Shown piece after piece: positions 8,246 to 16,851 of a stretch of 64,000 bases of DNA. The first letter of the stretch is position 1. The number at the start of each line of letters is the position of its first letter. Source of the stretch: Marinoscillum sp. 108 (GTDB lineage: Bacteria; Bacteroidota; Bacteroidia; Cytophagales; Cyclobacteriaceae); the NCBI RefSeq assembly GCF_902506655.1, contig NZ_LR734808.1:1798001-1862000 (forward strand), written 5' to 3'. The position numbers were made by a program, and so were the translations under genes. The notes under the pieces are model-generated. The model did not search any database. It worked only from the letters and a program-made list of their open reading frames with translations, and was not told where the DNA came from.

Positions 8246-8635
8246 ATGACAATACCCATGAGACCAATCATACAAATTGAAGACATCAAATTACTAGTAG
8301 ACTGCTTCTACGGAAAGGTGCAGGAGGATGAGCTGCTTGCTCCCATATTCAATGGGCGCATCGCCGACAAATGGCCAGAGCACATGGAGAAAATGTATCG
8401 CTTCTGGCAGACAGTTTTGCTAGGAGAGCATACCTATCTGGGGAGCCCTTTTGCTCCTCACGCGCACTTACCTGTGGATCATACTCATTTCGAGCGTTGG
8501 CTCCAGCTTTTCTATGAGACCATTGATGGGCTCTTTGAAGGAGAAAAGGCCGAAGAGGCCAAATGGAGAGCTGGTAAAATGGCTGAAATGTTTCAACTGA
8601 AAATTGCCTATCGACAGCAACATGGCTTAACCTAA
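8246..8635 (+). CDS. Group III truncated haemoglobin
   Basis: A 129-residue globin. The pattern IKLLVDCFYGKVQEDELLAPIFNGRI, FWQTVLLGEHTYLGSPFAPHAHLPVD and HTHFERWLQLFYETI is characteristic of group III truncated haemoglobins (YjbI/CtrHb type); the proximal haem histidine lies in the HAHLPVDHTHF region. Such proteins bind O2 or nitric oxide and are usually linked to nitrosative stress. It lies 27 nt after the Rrf2 gene and 13 nt before a hemerythrin gene, so the three are probably co-transcribed and controlled by that regulator. Confidence 0.9.
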   Translation: MTIPMRPIIQIEDIKLLVDCFYGKVQEDELLAPIFNGRIADKWPEHMEKMYRFWQTVLLGEHTYLGSPFAPHAHLPVDHTHFERWLQLFYETIDGLFEGEKAEEAKWRAGKMAEMFQLKIAYRQQHGLT

Positions 8636-8648
8636 CCCCGATAATACC

Positions 8649-9101
8649 ATGCCCCTGAAACGTCATAAATCCCTGCAACCTCTCAGCCACGAACATCATC
8701 ACAGCCTGCTCCTTTGCTGGAAAATAAGAATGGGTTTTCGTAAGCAGATAGAGCTGAAGCGGATCAAGCGCTATACAGACTGGTATTTCCATCAGCACAT
8801 CAGCCCCCACTTCTCCCTGGAAGAACAGCACCTCTTCCCTATTTTGGGTATGGATCATCCTTCAGTAAAGAAAGCGCTAGCCGAGCATCGCAGACTCAAA
8901 AGATTGTTTACGGATGAGCATGAGTTCAAAAAGAACCTGAGCCGGATAGAGGAAGAACTCGAAAGTCACATCCGATTTGAGGAGCGGGTGCTCTTTCAGG
9001 AGATTCAACTACAGATCTCCAAACATCAGCTTGAACTCCCGGCAATCCTTCATCAGGAACTGCCATACGAAGAAAACACAAGTGACCCTTTTTGGGAATA
9101 A
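8649..9101 (+). CDS. Hemerythrin HHE-domain protein
   Basis: A 150-residue helical protein. Di-iron ligands are seen as LSHEHHHSL near the N-terminus, FSLEEQHLFPIL (about 57-68), AEHRRLKRLF, and a final SHIRFEERVLFQEIQ. This matches cation-binding HHE proteins that bind O2 or nitric oxide at a di-iron site and relate to RIC/YtfE-type repair proteins. Adjacent haemoglobin and Rrf2 regulator point to nitrosative stress. RBS region aataccATG follows the globin by 13 nt. Confidence 0.88.
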   Translation: MPLKRHKSLQPLSHEHHHSLLLCWKIRMGFRKQIELKRIKRYTDWYFHQHISPHFSLEEQHLFPILGMDHPSVKKALAEHRRLKRLFTDEHEFKKNLSRIEEELESHIRFEERVLFQEIQLQISKHQLELPAILHQELPYEENTSDPFWE

Positions 9102-9171
9102 AATCAGGCTCGGTCGGCCTGGCGAGATTTCTCCACGCAAAATCCGGTGAATCACTTCATTTTTCTCACTT

Positions 9172-10506
9172 TTGCCTTCAAACATTGAAGTACAGATTAC
9201 TCACGCATCATTTGGCCAAGTGGAAGTAAAGGGAAAAAGAAAGTTATTAAACAAGGCGAGCATACTGGAAGGTGCCAGCTCTACCAATCCGTTCGTATTC
9301 AGTCGGATGTTCCTGCTCTGGGCATTTCTAGGCCTGGTGGGTGGGCTCATCGCCGGTGTATACTGGATTACCCTAGAGTTTCTCACACATCAACTATCAA
9401 TCTTTCAGGGTTGGCAGGTCATTCCGCTGATGGCTGGTGCAGGCTTACTTGCAGGGCTTATCATCCACTTCATCGGGGATCCGGGAGAAATCCAGCTGAT
9501 TGTCAATAACATCCGATTCAATAAGGGTAAACTTGACCCTAAAAACAACCCTTCCATGATTCTTTCGTCACTCCTGTGTGTGGCTTCCGGAGGAAGTCTG
9601 GGACCTGAGGCTCCCCTGGTACAGGTGACAGGGTCCACGGGATCATGGCTGGGGAAAATACTCCGACTGAAGGGAGAAGAGTTGCGCTCACTCAGCATTG
9701 CTGGTATGGCCTCAGGATTCACAGCACTCTTTGGAGCACCACTTGGTGGCAGTCTCTTTTCTCTGGAGATACTCCATCACAAACATGTGGTGGAACATTA
9801 CCAGGCCATCATCCCCGCCTTTGTGGCCAGCTGTTTCAGCTACGTCATCTTTGCCTTTGTGGTTCACCTGGGCCTCGGCCCCATTTGGGATCTCCCTGCC
9901 TACGAAATAGCAGACAAATTCGATTTTGCACTGGCAGTGTTCTTTGCCTTGTTTGCCACTGCCGTGGGCTGGGGGTTTATCTTTTTGACCAAAGGGTTGA
10001 AAGAACTCTTTCAAAAAGTAGTCTTCCCTATTTATGTAAAAACACTCATCGGAGGGATCATTCTTGGGACCATTGCATTCTATTTTCCTCTGACCCGATA
10101 CTTTGGGCATGAGCAAACAAACCACTTGCTGGAGGGCCAGTTTACGCTATCGTTTTTAGTACTCCTCCTGTTATTTAAGATTCTCGCCATTTCAGTCACA
10201 GTGACCTCCGGGTGGCGAGGTGGCTTTATCATTCCGCTTTTCTTCACGGGGGCCACTCTTGGCCTGATCATCCACCACTTCATGCCCGGAGTGAGTATTT
10301 CCCTGACAGTGATCAGCTGCATGGCGGCCATCAATGTGTGCGTCACCCGTACACCACTGAGCACGACCATCCTTTTGGCCTCACTCACGGGATTTTCCTA
10401 TTTCATCCCCATTCTGTTTGCCAGCCTGACAGGATATTTTCTGGCACCTAAAACTCCTTTTATCTCCTCTCAAATGGAAGAAAGCAAAAATCACAAGAGC
10501 GCTTAA
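9172..10506 (+). CDS. ClC-family chloride channel or chloride/proton antiporter
   Basis: A 444-residue protein with about ten hydrophobic helices from residue 46 on. The selectivity-filter motif is seen as GGSLGPEAPLVQVTG (about 140-154), and GAPLGGSLFSLEI and GWRGGFIIPLFFTGATLG are the later conserved ClC loops. No CBS domains are present. The start is uncertain: TTG at 9172 gives a soluble N-terminal stretch; an ATG at 9307 (MFLLWAFLGLV) would start directly at the first helix. Monocistronic. Confidence 0.9.
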   Translation: MPSNIEVQITHASFGQVEVKGKRKLLNKASILEGASSTNPFVFSRMFLLWAFLGLVGGLIAGVYWITLEFLTHQLSIFQGWQVIPLMAGAGLLAGLIIHFIGDPGEIQLIVNNIRFNKGKLDPKNNPSMILSSLLCVASGGSLGPEAPLVQVTGSTGSWLGKILRLKGEELRSLSIAGMASGFTALFGAPLGGSLFSLEILHHKHVVEHYQAIIPAFVASCFSYVIFAFVVHLGLGPIWDLPAYEIADKFDFALAVFFALFATAVGWGFIFLTKGLKELFQKVVFPIYVKTLIGGIILGTIAFYFPLTRYFGHEQTNHLLEGQFTLSFLVLLLLFKILAISVTVTSGWRGGFIIPLFFTGATLGLIIHHFMPGVSISLTVISCMAAINVCVTRTPLSTTILLASLTGFSYFIPILFASLTGYFLAPKTPFISSQMEESKNHKSA

Positions 10507-10616
10507 AGCACATAACTGGATTCACAGAATCCCCTGTATCACAAAATCAACCACTATCGCATTTGGGCATTCTCAAACACTGAAGCATCCCACGAACTTT
10601 GCATCTCAATTTTTAT

Positions 10617-10641
10617 TAGTTAGGATTCCTTACTATATTAG
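10617..10641 (+). promoter_or_regulatory. Operator-like motif and -7 element before the CPVC redox gene
   Basis: TAGTTAGGATTCCT (10617-10630) matches TAGTTAGGAGTCCT at 10931-10944, upstream of the MarR-type gene, at 13 of 14 positions; the core AGGA-n-TCCT is palindromic. TATATTAG (10634-10641) is one mismatch from TAnnTTTG. The shared motif suggests both genes are controlled by the adjacent MarR-type protein. Confidence 0.6.
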
Positions 10642-10679
10642 CGCTAGCAATATCGCTACACTCTAAAATCTCTTAAGCA

Positions 10680-10913
10680 ATGAGTAAATCCATCTTTTAT
10701 CATGCGGGATGTCCCGTTTGTGTCAGCGCAGAACATGACATCCTCAACCTACTTAATCCCAAAGAAGTTGAAGTAATCCATTTGGGTGAAGACAAAACAA
10801 AAATCGGTGATGCCGAAAAAATCGGAGTGAAATCCGTCCCTGCATTGGTGACGCCAAATGGCCATGTTTTACACATCAACTTTGGCGCAAGCATGGCTGA
10901 TGTAAAAGGCTGA
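10680..10913 (+). CDS. Small thioredoxin/glutaredoxin-fold protein with CPVC site
   Basis: A 77-residue cytoplasmic protein: FYHAGCPVCVSAEHDILNLL (redox pair C11 and C14), VEVIHLGED, and VKSVPALVTPNGHVL containing the cis-proline of the thioredoxin fold. It is too short for a full thioredoxin but fits the minimal glutaredoxin/NrdH-like or thiol-sensor size. Its promoter shares an operator motif with the following MarR-type regulator, so it is likely a redox-inducible partner of that protein. Confidence 0.8.
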   Translation: MSKSIFYHAGCPVCVSAEHDILNLLNPKEVEVIHLGEDKTKIGDAEKIGVKSVPALVTPNGHVLHINFGASMADVKG

Positions 10914-10930
10914 TCATTTTTTGTCTTTAA

Positions 10931-10967
10931 TAGTTAGGAGTCCTATGTTTACATACGACTCCTAACT
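10931..10967. promoter_or_regulatory. Long inverted repeat, MarR-type operator overlapping the promoter
   Basis: AGTTAGGAGTC (10932-10942) and GACTCCTAACT (10957-10967) form a perfect 11-bp inverted repeat around a 14-nt spacer. The spacer contains TATGTTTA (10944-10951), a near-consensus -7 element, with TTG at 10921-10923 as the -33. A bound regulator would cover the -7 element, implying autorepression. There is no T-run, so a terminator is unlikely. Confidence 0.75.
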
Positions 10968-10975
10968 TCATTCGT

Positions 10976-11578
10976 ATGGCCAATTCCGTTTTTGACACCA
11001 TCTATCAGCTGCAGAATGTAGAAAGCAAGATCATTGTATCATTAGAGCGCATATCAGAAGCTTTCAAAGTTCTACTATGGGAGGATAGTAAAACCCATGG
11101 ACTCACGCCAATTCAGGTGCAAATACTGGTTTTTTGTTTGTTTCATTCTCCAGACAAGCGAAAGGGAAAACGACTCGCCTCCGAATTGAACGTCACCAAA
11201 GCCACAATCAGCGACGCTGTGAAAGCATTGGAGCAGAAAGGGTTAATCTCAAAAACGACAGAAACAGATGCACGTAGCTACATCATTGACCTTACCACAC
11301 ATGGAAAAGAAGTAGCCGAGAAGGTTTCCTTCTTCGCTAACCCGCTCCATTCACCCATCGAGCGTCTGTCAGAAGAAAAAAAAAGCATCTTATTAAGGAG
11401 TTTACTCGACCTTATTTCGAACCTGCAATCTGCTGGCATCATATCTATCAACAGGATGTGTCTTTCATGTAAATACTATGAGCCACGACAAGAGGATCAT
11501 TATTGTCACCTGCTTCAAAAGAAGCTCTCGGATCAAGAACTTCGTATCGACTGCTCTGAACATGTATCTATTCATTAA
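10976..11578 (+). CDS. MarR-family regulator with C-terminal cysteine cluster
   Basis: A 200-residue winged-helix regulator. The MarR core (about 10-145) includes LTPIQVQILVFCLFHSPDKRKGKRLASELNVTKATISDAVKALEQKGLI and TDARSYIIDLT. An unusual ~45-residue tail has four cysteines (CLSCKYYEP..., HYCHLL, and C193), suggesting a metal or Fe-S site or a thiol switch. It probably represses itself and the CPVC gene through the shared operator; oxidants or metal loss may be the signal. Confidence 0.88.
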   Translation: MANSVFDTIYQLQNVESKIIVSLERISEAFKVLLWEDSKTHGLTPIQVQILVFCLFHSPDKRKGKRLASELNVTKATISDAVKALEQKGLISKTTETDARSYIIDLTTHGKEVAEKVSFFANPLHSPIERLSEEKKSILLRSLLDLISNLQSAGIISINRMCLSCKYYEPRQEDHYCHLLQKKLSDQELRIDCSEHVSIH

Positions 11579-11726
11579 ACCCAGCAAATAACTCGCGTCC
11601 GATTTTCGATAACCTTTGTGAAAGCACTTCAGTAGTTCAAACCAATTGCAGAATACTTTCTGATCCACTATCATCTTTCACGGCTTCCCTATTGAAACAA
11701 GAAGCAACAGGATACGCAGGCAATGT

Positions 11727-12908
11727 TTATTGCCCTTCTGTAAAAAACTTCAGTTGGTTTTTATAATACATCAGGTCTTCCAGTTCAATTTCCGCAGCCT
11801 GCAGTGCTTTTTCGCTGTATTTCACAGCTTCCTTTTTCTCACCTAATTTGAAAAGCAGGGATGCATAGCTATCGTAATAAGTGGCACTCGGGTAACGATC
11901 CACCACACCTCGCATCCAGTTTTTGGCCTGGCTGAGGTGATCCTCATTGTCCACGAACAGATAAAATTTCCAGGCAAACTCGTTCAGCTGATCAGGATCC
12001 TCCACTTGCTGCTCCTGTACTACTTTCACGGCATTCTCGGCATACACCGGCCAGTTGGCTTTGAGGTCAGCCGCCTTCAGATTCACCAGTGATTGCAACT
12101 CACCTTTCTTATCAAAATCCACTTCGGACATCAGCTGGCGAAGTGCCTGAGTAGCAAACAATGTGAGGTCCTCACCCTCATAGATGGCGATAAGCTGATC
12201 TAACATGACGTCATGGATCTTCTGATCTACGGTATCTTTTCCATATTTAAGTCCATACATGTCGTGATAGGCCATCAGGTACTGAAAAGGCTCGCTGTAC
12301 GGATCCGACACATTCAGATTGATCATGGCCCAGGCACTCTCCTCCATCCATTTGGAATGGGGCAACTCTGAAAAAAACGTCTCCACCAGCTTCGTCCGAT
12401 TCAGACAGGCGTCGGCCAGCATGAGCGAGTAGTCCACCAAAAAATCTAACGAACGCTCCCCATCCTCAAAATGCTGCTCCATTTCGGAAAGGCTACCCGC
12501 CCCGAGAGCGGCCTTACCCAGGGTCATCAATTCATCAGTCTCTACAGCCCCACACCCACGATGTACGACCTCTCCATTGCCATCCAGAAACAACAACACC
12601 GGAAAAGAGCTCACTTCATACTCCTCGGCCAGCACAGCACCCGCTATGTCTTCCATGTCCATGCGGATATTGATGAAGTTGGAATTGAAAAAAGCACCAA
12701 CCTCCCTATCCGTAAAAGTGTACTTCTCGAGAATCGCACAGGGCTGACTCCAGTCCGCATACCCCTCCAGGAAAATCAGTTTTCCGGACTTTTTGGATTG
12801 ATCCAGTGCCTCAGCCCATGACAGGTCACTGAATTTCACCCCATCCTGCGCAGCAGCGCAATGGGTAATTAAAAGGACAAATGCAGAGAAAAAAAATGAT
12901 TTACTCAT
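11727..12908 (-). CDS. Secreted thioredoxin-like protein with TPR tail
   Basis: A 393-residue protein with a signal peptide (MSKSFFFSAFVLLITHCAAA). Residues 25-140 are a thioredoxin-like domain similar to DUF255/thioredoxin_7: LIFLEGYADWSQPCAILEKY, then EYEVSSFPVLLFLDGNGEVV with the cis-proline. The active-site pair is WSQPC, so only the second cysteine is present and classic disulfide exchange is doubtful. The C-terminal part is helical and TPR-like (YDSYASLLFKLGEKKEAVKYSEKAL). Likely periplasmic. Monocistronic, divergent from the DUF1684 gene. Confidence 0.8.
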   Translation of the reverse strand: MSKSFFFSAFVLLITHCAAAQDGVKFSDLSWAEALDQSKKSGKLIFLEGYADWSQPCAILEKYTFTDREVGAFFNSNFINIRMDMEDIAGAVLAEEYEVSSFPVLLFLDGNGEVVHRGCGAVETDELMTLGKAALGAGSLSEMEQHFEDGERSLDFLVDYSLMLADACLNRTKLVETFFSELPHSKWMEESAWAMINLNVSDPYSEPFQYLMAYHDMYGLKYGKDTVDQKIHDVMLDQLIAIYEGEDLTLFATQALRQLMSEVDFDKKGELQSLVNLKAADLKANWPVYAENAVKVVQEQQVEDPDQLNEFAWKFYLFVDNEDHLSQAKNWMRGVVDRYPSATYYDSYASLLFKLGEKKEAVKYSEKALQAAEIELEDLMYYKNQLKFFTEGQ

Positions 12909-12966
12909 AAGAAAGTATGTAATTTGAACCTAAAAATAAGTGAAATAAAGATAGCTCTCACACGCA

Positions 12967-13581
12967 ATGTACATGAACGTCAAATATCTGATCTGCGCGC
13001 TTTTCCTAGGCTATGGACTCACCACCCTGGCCCAATCTACCTACGAAGCTGAGATCCGCCAATGGCAAAAAGAGCTCAATGAAGAGTTTTCTGATCCTGA
13101 CAGCTCTCCATTGACAGCCAAAGAAATCAAGAAATTCAAAGGGCTGGAGTTTTACCCCATCAATGAGGCCTACCGCGTAGAAGCCACACTGGAAATTCTA
13201 CAAAACCAGCAGCCCTTTACCATCCCTACCAGCTCGCAGCAGCAAAAGGTATTTGTGAAGTACGCCATTGCGCGCTTTGAGCTCCTGGGCCAGGCATTTG
13301 AGTTTCCGCTCTACCAGAGTCTGCAACTGCAGCAGTCTGAAGAATACAAAGACTATCTGTTTGCACCCTTCACGGATGAGACCAATGGATTTGAGACCTA
13401 TGGCGGAGGCCGGTACATGGACCTGAGAATTCCTGAGGGCAATACCCTTATGATCGATTTTAACAAAGCCTATAATCCGAGCTGTGCCTACAGCCCCAAC
13501 TACAACTGCCCGATACCCCCACGCGAAAATGACCTGACGCTGGAAGTCAAAGCCGGGGTAAAGGCCTGGGAAGACCACTAA
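12967..13581 (+). CDS. DUF1684 domain lipoprotein-like secreted protein
   Basis: A 204-residue protein with an N-terminal signal-like helix (YLICALFLGYGLTTLAQS). The body has the DUF1684 pattern: WQKELNEEFSDPDSSPLTAKEIKKFKGLEFYPI, YQSLQLQQSEEYKDYLFAPFTDETNGFETYGGGRYMDL, and FNKAYNPSCAYSPNYNCPIPPRENDLTLEVKAGVKAW. The family has no proven function. Probably periplasmic. Start chosen at the first ATG (MYMNVKYL); a second ATG two codons later is equally possible. Confidence 0.85.
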   Translation: MYMNVKYLICALFLGYGLTTLAQSTYEAEIRQWQKELNEEFSDPDSSPLTAKEIKKFKGLEFYPINEAYRVEATLEILQNQQPFTIPTSSQQQKVFVKYAIARFELLGQAFEFPLYQSLQLQQSEEYKDYLFAPFTDETNGFETYGGGRYMDLRIPEGNTLMIDFNKAYNPSCAYSPNYNCPIPPRENDLTLEVKAGVKAWEDH

Positions 13582-13657
13582 ACATTGGTGTACTCCGGCT
13601 TACTCCAGTGAAGAGTTCGTATCATTGCAGCTGGATTTTTAGGTATAAAAGGGGCAA

Positions 13658-14800
13658 TTGATGAAAATACACATAAAAACACTTTTTGGGCTGGAGGAGA
13701 TACTGGCGGAAGAAGTCAGGAAAATAGGTGGGCAAAATGTGGAAGTACAGAAACGATCCGTCTCCTGCGAGGGTGACATGCACTTTCTCTACAGCGCCAA
13801 CCTGAACCTGCGTACCGCTCTGAAGGTACTGGTACCCGTGTACAACTTCACAGCCCGCACAGAGCAGCAGCTTTACGACCAGGTGATGCGGCATGACTGG
13901 TCTAAGTACCTGAACATCAACCAGACTTTTGCCATTGACAACACGGTGTTTTCAGAGTTCTTCAGGCACTCTCAGTATGCCGCACTGAAGACCAAAGATG
14001 CCATAGTAGATCAGTTCAGAAACCGCACAGGTAAGCGGCCTTCCGTGGACATCAAAACCCCGGACATTCAGTTTGACCTGTATGGCTTCAAAGATCAGTT
14101 TACCATCTCACTGGACAGCTCCGGAGACACGCTGAACCGACGTGGCTACCGTGAGCCGGGACATGAGGCTCCTCTCAATGAAGTGCTGGGTGCTGGCCTC
14201 CTCCACCTGGCAGGGTGGAATAAGTCTATTCCGCTGATCGACCCCATGTGTGGCACAGGCACCATCCTGATAGAAGCTGCAATGATGGGCCAAAACATTC
14301 CGCCACAGATCAACCGACATGATTTCGGGTTTAAAAACTGGAGCAACTTCCACCCTACCGTTTGGAACCAGGTGGTATCAGAAGCCAAAGCCGGCATCCG
14401 TAAGGCGCAGCTGAACATCACGGGGGGAGACATAGATGGAGATGCGGTACTGATGGTGAACAAATCGCTGCGAAAGTTTAAGCTCAGCGACTCGGTGACG
14501 GTCACCCGACAGGATGTACGGGATCACCGACCCAAAACACCCGATGGCATGATCATCAGCAACCCACCCTATGGGGAGCGGATAGGCCGCGAAAACACCA
14601 ACGACTTTTACAAATCCATAGGCGATGTGCTCAAAAACAATTTTACGGGATTTGATGCGTGGCTGATGAGCTCCAACATGGAGGCATTCAAGCACATCAA
14701 ACTGAGGGCATCCAAGAAGATTGTGCTCTTCAATGGTCCTCTGGAGTGTAAGTTTCAGAAGTACGAGATGTACAGAGGAAGTAAGGAGGAGGCTAAGTAA
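13658..14800 (+). CDS. THUMP-domain class I rRNA methyltransferase (RlmL/YcbY N-half type)
   Basis: A 380-residue enzyme. A THUMP RNA-binding domain (about 45-150) with FAIDNTVFSEFFRHSQYAALKTKDAIVDQFR precedes a Rossmann methyltransferase. SAM binding is in IDPMCGTGTILIEAAMM (about 190) and catalysis in ISNPPYGERIG (about 303), the NPPY motif of N-methyltransferases. It matches the m2G2445 23S rRNA methyltransferase (N-terminal half of RlmL) as found alone in Bacteroidota. Methylates guanine in large-subunit rRNA. Likely monocistronic. Confidence 0.93.
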   Translation: MMKIHIKTLFGLEEILAEEVRKIGGQNVEVQKRSVSCEGDMHFLYSANLNLRTALKVLVPVYNFTARTEQQLYDQVMRHDWSKYLNINQTFAIDNTVFSEFFRHSQYAALKTKDAIVDQFRNRTGKRPSVDIKTPDIQFDLYGFKDQFTISLDSSGDTLNRRGYREPGHEAPLNEVLGAGLLHLAGWNKSIPLIDPMCGTGTILIEAAMMGQNIPPQINRHDFGFKNWSNFHPTVWNQVVSEAKAGIRKAQLNITGGDIDGDAVLMVNKSLRKFKLSDSVTVTRQDVRDHRPKTPDGMIISNPPYGERIGRENTNDFYKSIGDVLKNNFTGFDAWLMSSNMEAFKHIKLRASKKIVLFNGPLECKFQKYEMYRGSKEEAK

Positions 14801-15324
14801 TAGAACAATATTAGCTCTGACAAGGCATTGAAGACAGATGGTCGCAGTAACAATCTGAGTTACCCATGGACCATCTATACTTTCCTTAAGGGAGGCTTAG
14901 AATGATTTAAAAAACCATATTGGATCTCCAACTAATCAGCTATCTACTCTTCATTTTCTTTGCTTGGCCCGGGCCGCGTAGGCAAAGAAAACAATTGGTG
15001 ATCCCACAAAATGGCACCAACCTGGCCGGTCGCACGCAAAAAATCCCTTGAACTCATCCTCGATTCTGCTCACTTACTTTAATTTATTCAAGTTCAAGAG
15101 GATTCACACTTGTCCCGGCCGGGCAAGGCTTGGATGGCCACCCCTCCTTTACGCCCTTCCGCAAGCCGCATAGACAAAGAATACCAGCAAAGCCCATTGT
15201 AGAAAAAAAGTGGAATTACCCACACAGATATTGCTTGATCCCAGTTCGAGGCTAAGTAATCTTACCACCTCTAAACACTACTGCGAGAAATGGGTTGTTG
15301 AAAGGGTAAACCAACAAACAATCT
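14801..15324. other. 524-nt gene-free stretch with inverted repeats
   Basis: No credible ORF is seen. It contains TTTTCTTTGC (14954-14963) opposite GCAAAGAAAA (14982-14991), a 10-bp inverted repeat around GGCCCGGGCC, a CTTGAAC/GTTCAAG inverted pair (about 15050 and 15090), and a CCCGGCCGGG palindrome near 15115. The patch is GC-rich in places unlike neighbouring intergenic DNA. It may be a dispersed non-coding repeat of this genome, which one window cannot prove. No terminator is clear. Confidence 0.5.
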
Positions 15325-16278
15325 ATGCAAGCCGACTCACTCGCCCAAGCCACCAAAAAGATGGCGCAGGAAATCAAATCTGAAATGAAGGCGCCTGTGG
15401 AGCACATCACCGAGAAGGTGGATAGCTGGATGGATGGCTTTCTGTCCATGCTCCCCAACATGGCTGTGGCACTGGTGCTCTTCATCATCTTTTTGATCTG
15501 TGCCAAAGCCTTTCAAAAGGTGTTTTTGAAGCTCTTCAGGAAGTCTTCTGAAAACCAGGCACTGGAAAACCTCTTTGGTACGATCGTCTACTACATTGTG
15601 CTGGGTACAGGTATTTTCATCATTCTGGGCGTACTCCAGCTGGACAAGGCCGTCACTTCACTGTTGGCCGGTGTGGGGGTGGTGGGGCTGGCCCTCGGGT
15701 TTGCCTTTCAGGACATTGCCGCGAACTTTGTATCCGGTATCATCCTCGCCTTCAGGACACCCTTCCGCATAGGGGATATCGTGAAAATAGGTGATTACAT
15801 GGGTGCCGTCAGTCGGACGAACCTGCGGGTGTCGGTGATCAGGACCTTTCAGGGTCAGGAAGTATACATCCCCAACAAAGATGTGCTGCAGAGTCCTATT
15901 GAGAACTTCACCATACTGGGGGAGCGCCGGATAGATCTGGCAGTGGGCGTATCCTATGGTGATGACCTGGAAAAGGTAGAACAACTGGTAAGAGAGACCA
16001 TCAGCAACCTGGAAGGTGTGGTACGAAAGGAGGACCTCATCTTTACATATACGGCCTTCGGGGATAGCTCCATCAACTTTGAGGTGAAGTTTTGGATACT
16101 GTATCCGGATCAGCCGGGGTATCTCACCATGCTGAGCAAGGCGATCAAAGCTATTAAGAGCGCGTTTGATCAGAATGACATCACGATACCATTCCCTATT
16201 CGTACGCTGGACTTTGGGATCAAAGGTGGAGAGAAGCTCTCCGCGATGCAGCTGAATACGGGCAATGCACCGAGCTAG
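15325..16278 (+). CDS. MscS-family mechanosensitive ion channel
   Basis: A 317-residue small-conductance mechanosensitive channel. After a charged N-terminal ~40 residues come three hydrophobic segments (about 47-68, 85-110, 112-135); the pore helix is LLAGVGVVGLALGFAFQDIAANFVSGIIL. The beta domain follows with FRIGDIVKIGDYMGAVSRTNLRVSVIRT and YIPNKDVLQSPIENFT, then the C-terminal alpha/beta domain. It opens under membrane tension to release solutes in hypo-osmotic shock. Monocistronic. Confidence 0.95.
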   Translation: MQADSLAQATKKMAQEIKSEMKAPVEHITEKVDSWMDGFLSMLPNMAVALVLFIIFLICAKAFQKVFLKLFRKSSENQALENLFGTIVYYIVLGTGIFIILGVLQLDKAVTSLLAGVGVVGLALGFAFQDIAANFVSGIILAFRTPFRIGDIVKIGDYMGAVSRTNLRVSVIRTFQGQEVYIPNKDVLQSPIENFTILGERRIDLAVGVSYGDDLEKVEQLVRETISNLEGVVRKEDLIFTYTAFGDSSINFEVKFWILYPDQPGYLTMLSKAIKAIKSAFDQNDITIPFPIRTLDFGIKGGEKLSAMQLNTGNAPS

Positions 16279-16411
16279 CCATTGGCTATGGAATGAATCG
16301 GCTGGCTGACTAGACGGGATGGTGGGCAGTGCCAGGGCATGTGCGGACAGCCCGACTATCGGTAGTGCTGGCTATGGGGGTTCTCTCCTAAAAATCCTTG
16401 TAATGGAATCA

Positions 16412-16441
16412 TTTGAGGGGAGTAATATGTTACTATCTTTG
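16412..16441 (+). promoter_or_regulatory. Promoter of ssrA
   Basis: TTTG (16412-16415) and TATCTTTG (16434-16441) are exact matches to the Bacteroidota -33 and -7 elements, with an 18-nt spacer. Transcription would begin near 16448, leaving a short leader removed when the tmRNA 5' end at 16475 is matured by RNase P. This is the best promoter match in the window, as expected for an abundant RNA. Confidence 0.8.
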
Positions 16442-16851
16442 CCGACCATTCAGTTAGAGAATGGGGTTGCACTTGGGGTCGACCGGAATCGACAGGGAGT
16501 GTAAATGATATGCTTGCATGCAGGCGCATGGGATGAGCGCCTTGATCAATAGTTCCAAAACACATTTGGCGAATCTAATTACGCCATGGCAGCTTAATCA
16601 TTACTTAAATGTGATGATTTACCAGGGTTGAGGCCAAAGCCTCCCCCTGCCACATCCCTCCAAGTCTCTGTCCTTTAGGCTGGAATAAGGGGTGTCGAAC
16701 TTTAGGACTAGTGTGGGTGAGGCTACTAAGCCCATGCGAAACTCCAGTGGCTGGTAGGTTCGGTAGGTTGTTATTCACCGGCTGGCCTGCGAGATCAAAC
16801 GAATAACTAAGCATGTAGAGGGTCTATTGTTTCCTTTGCTGGACGAGGGTT

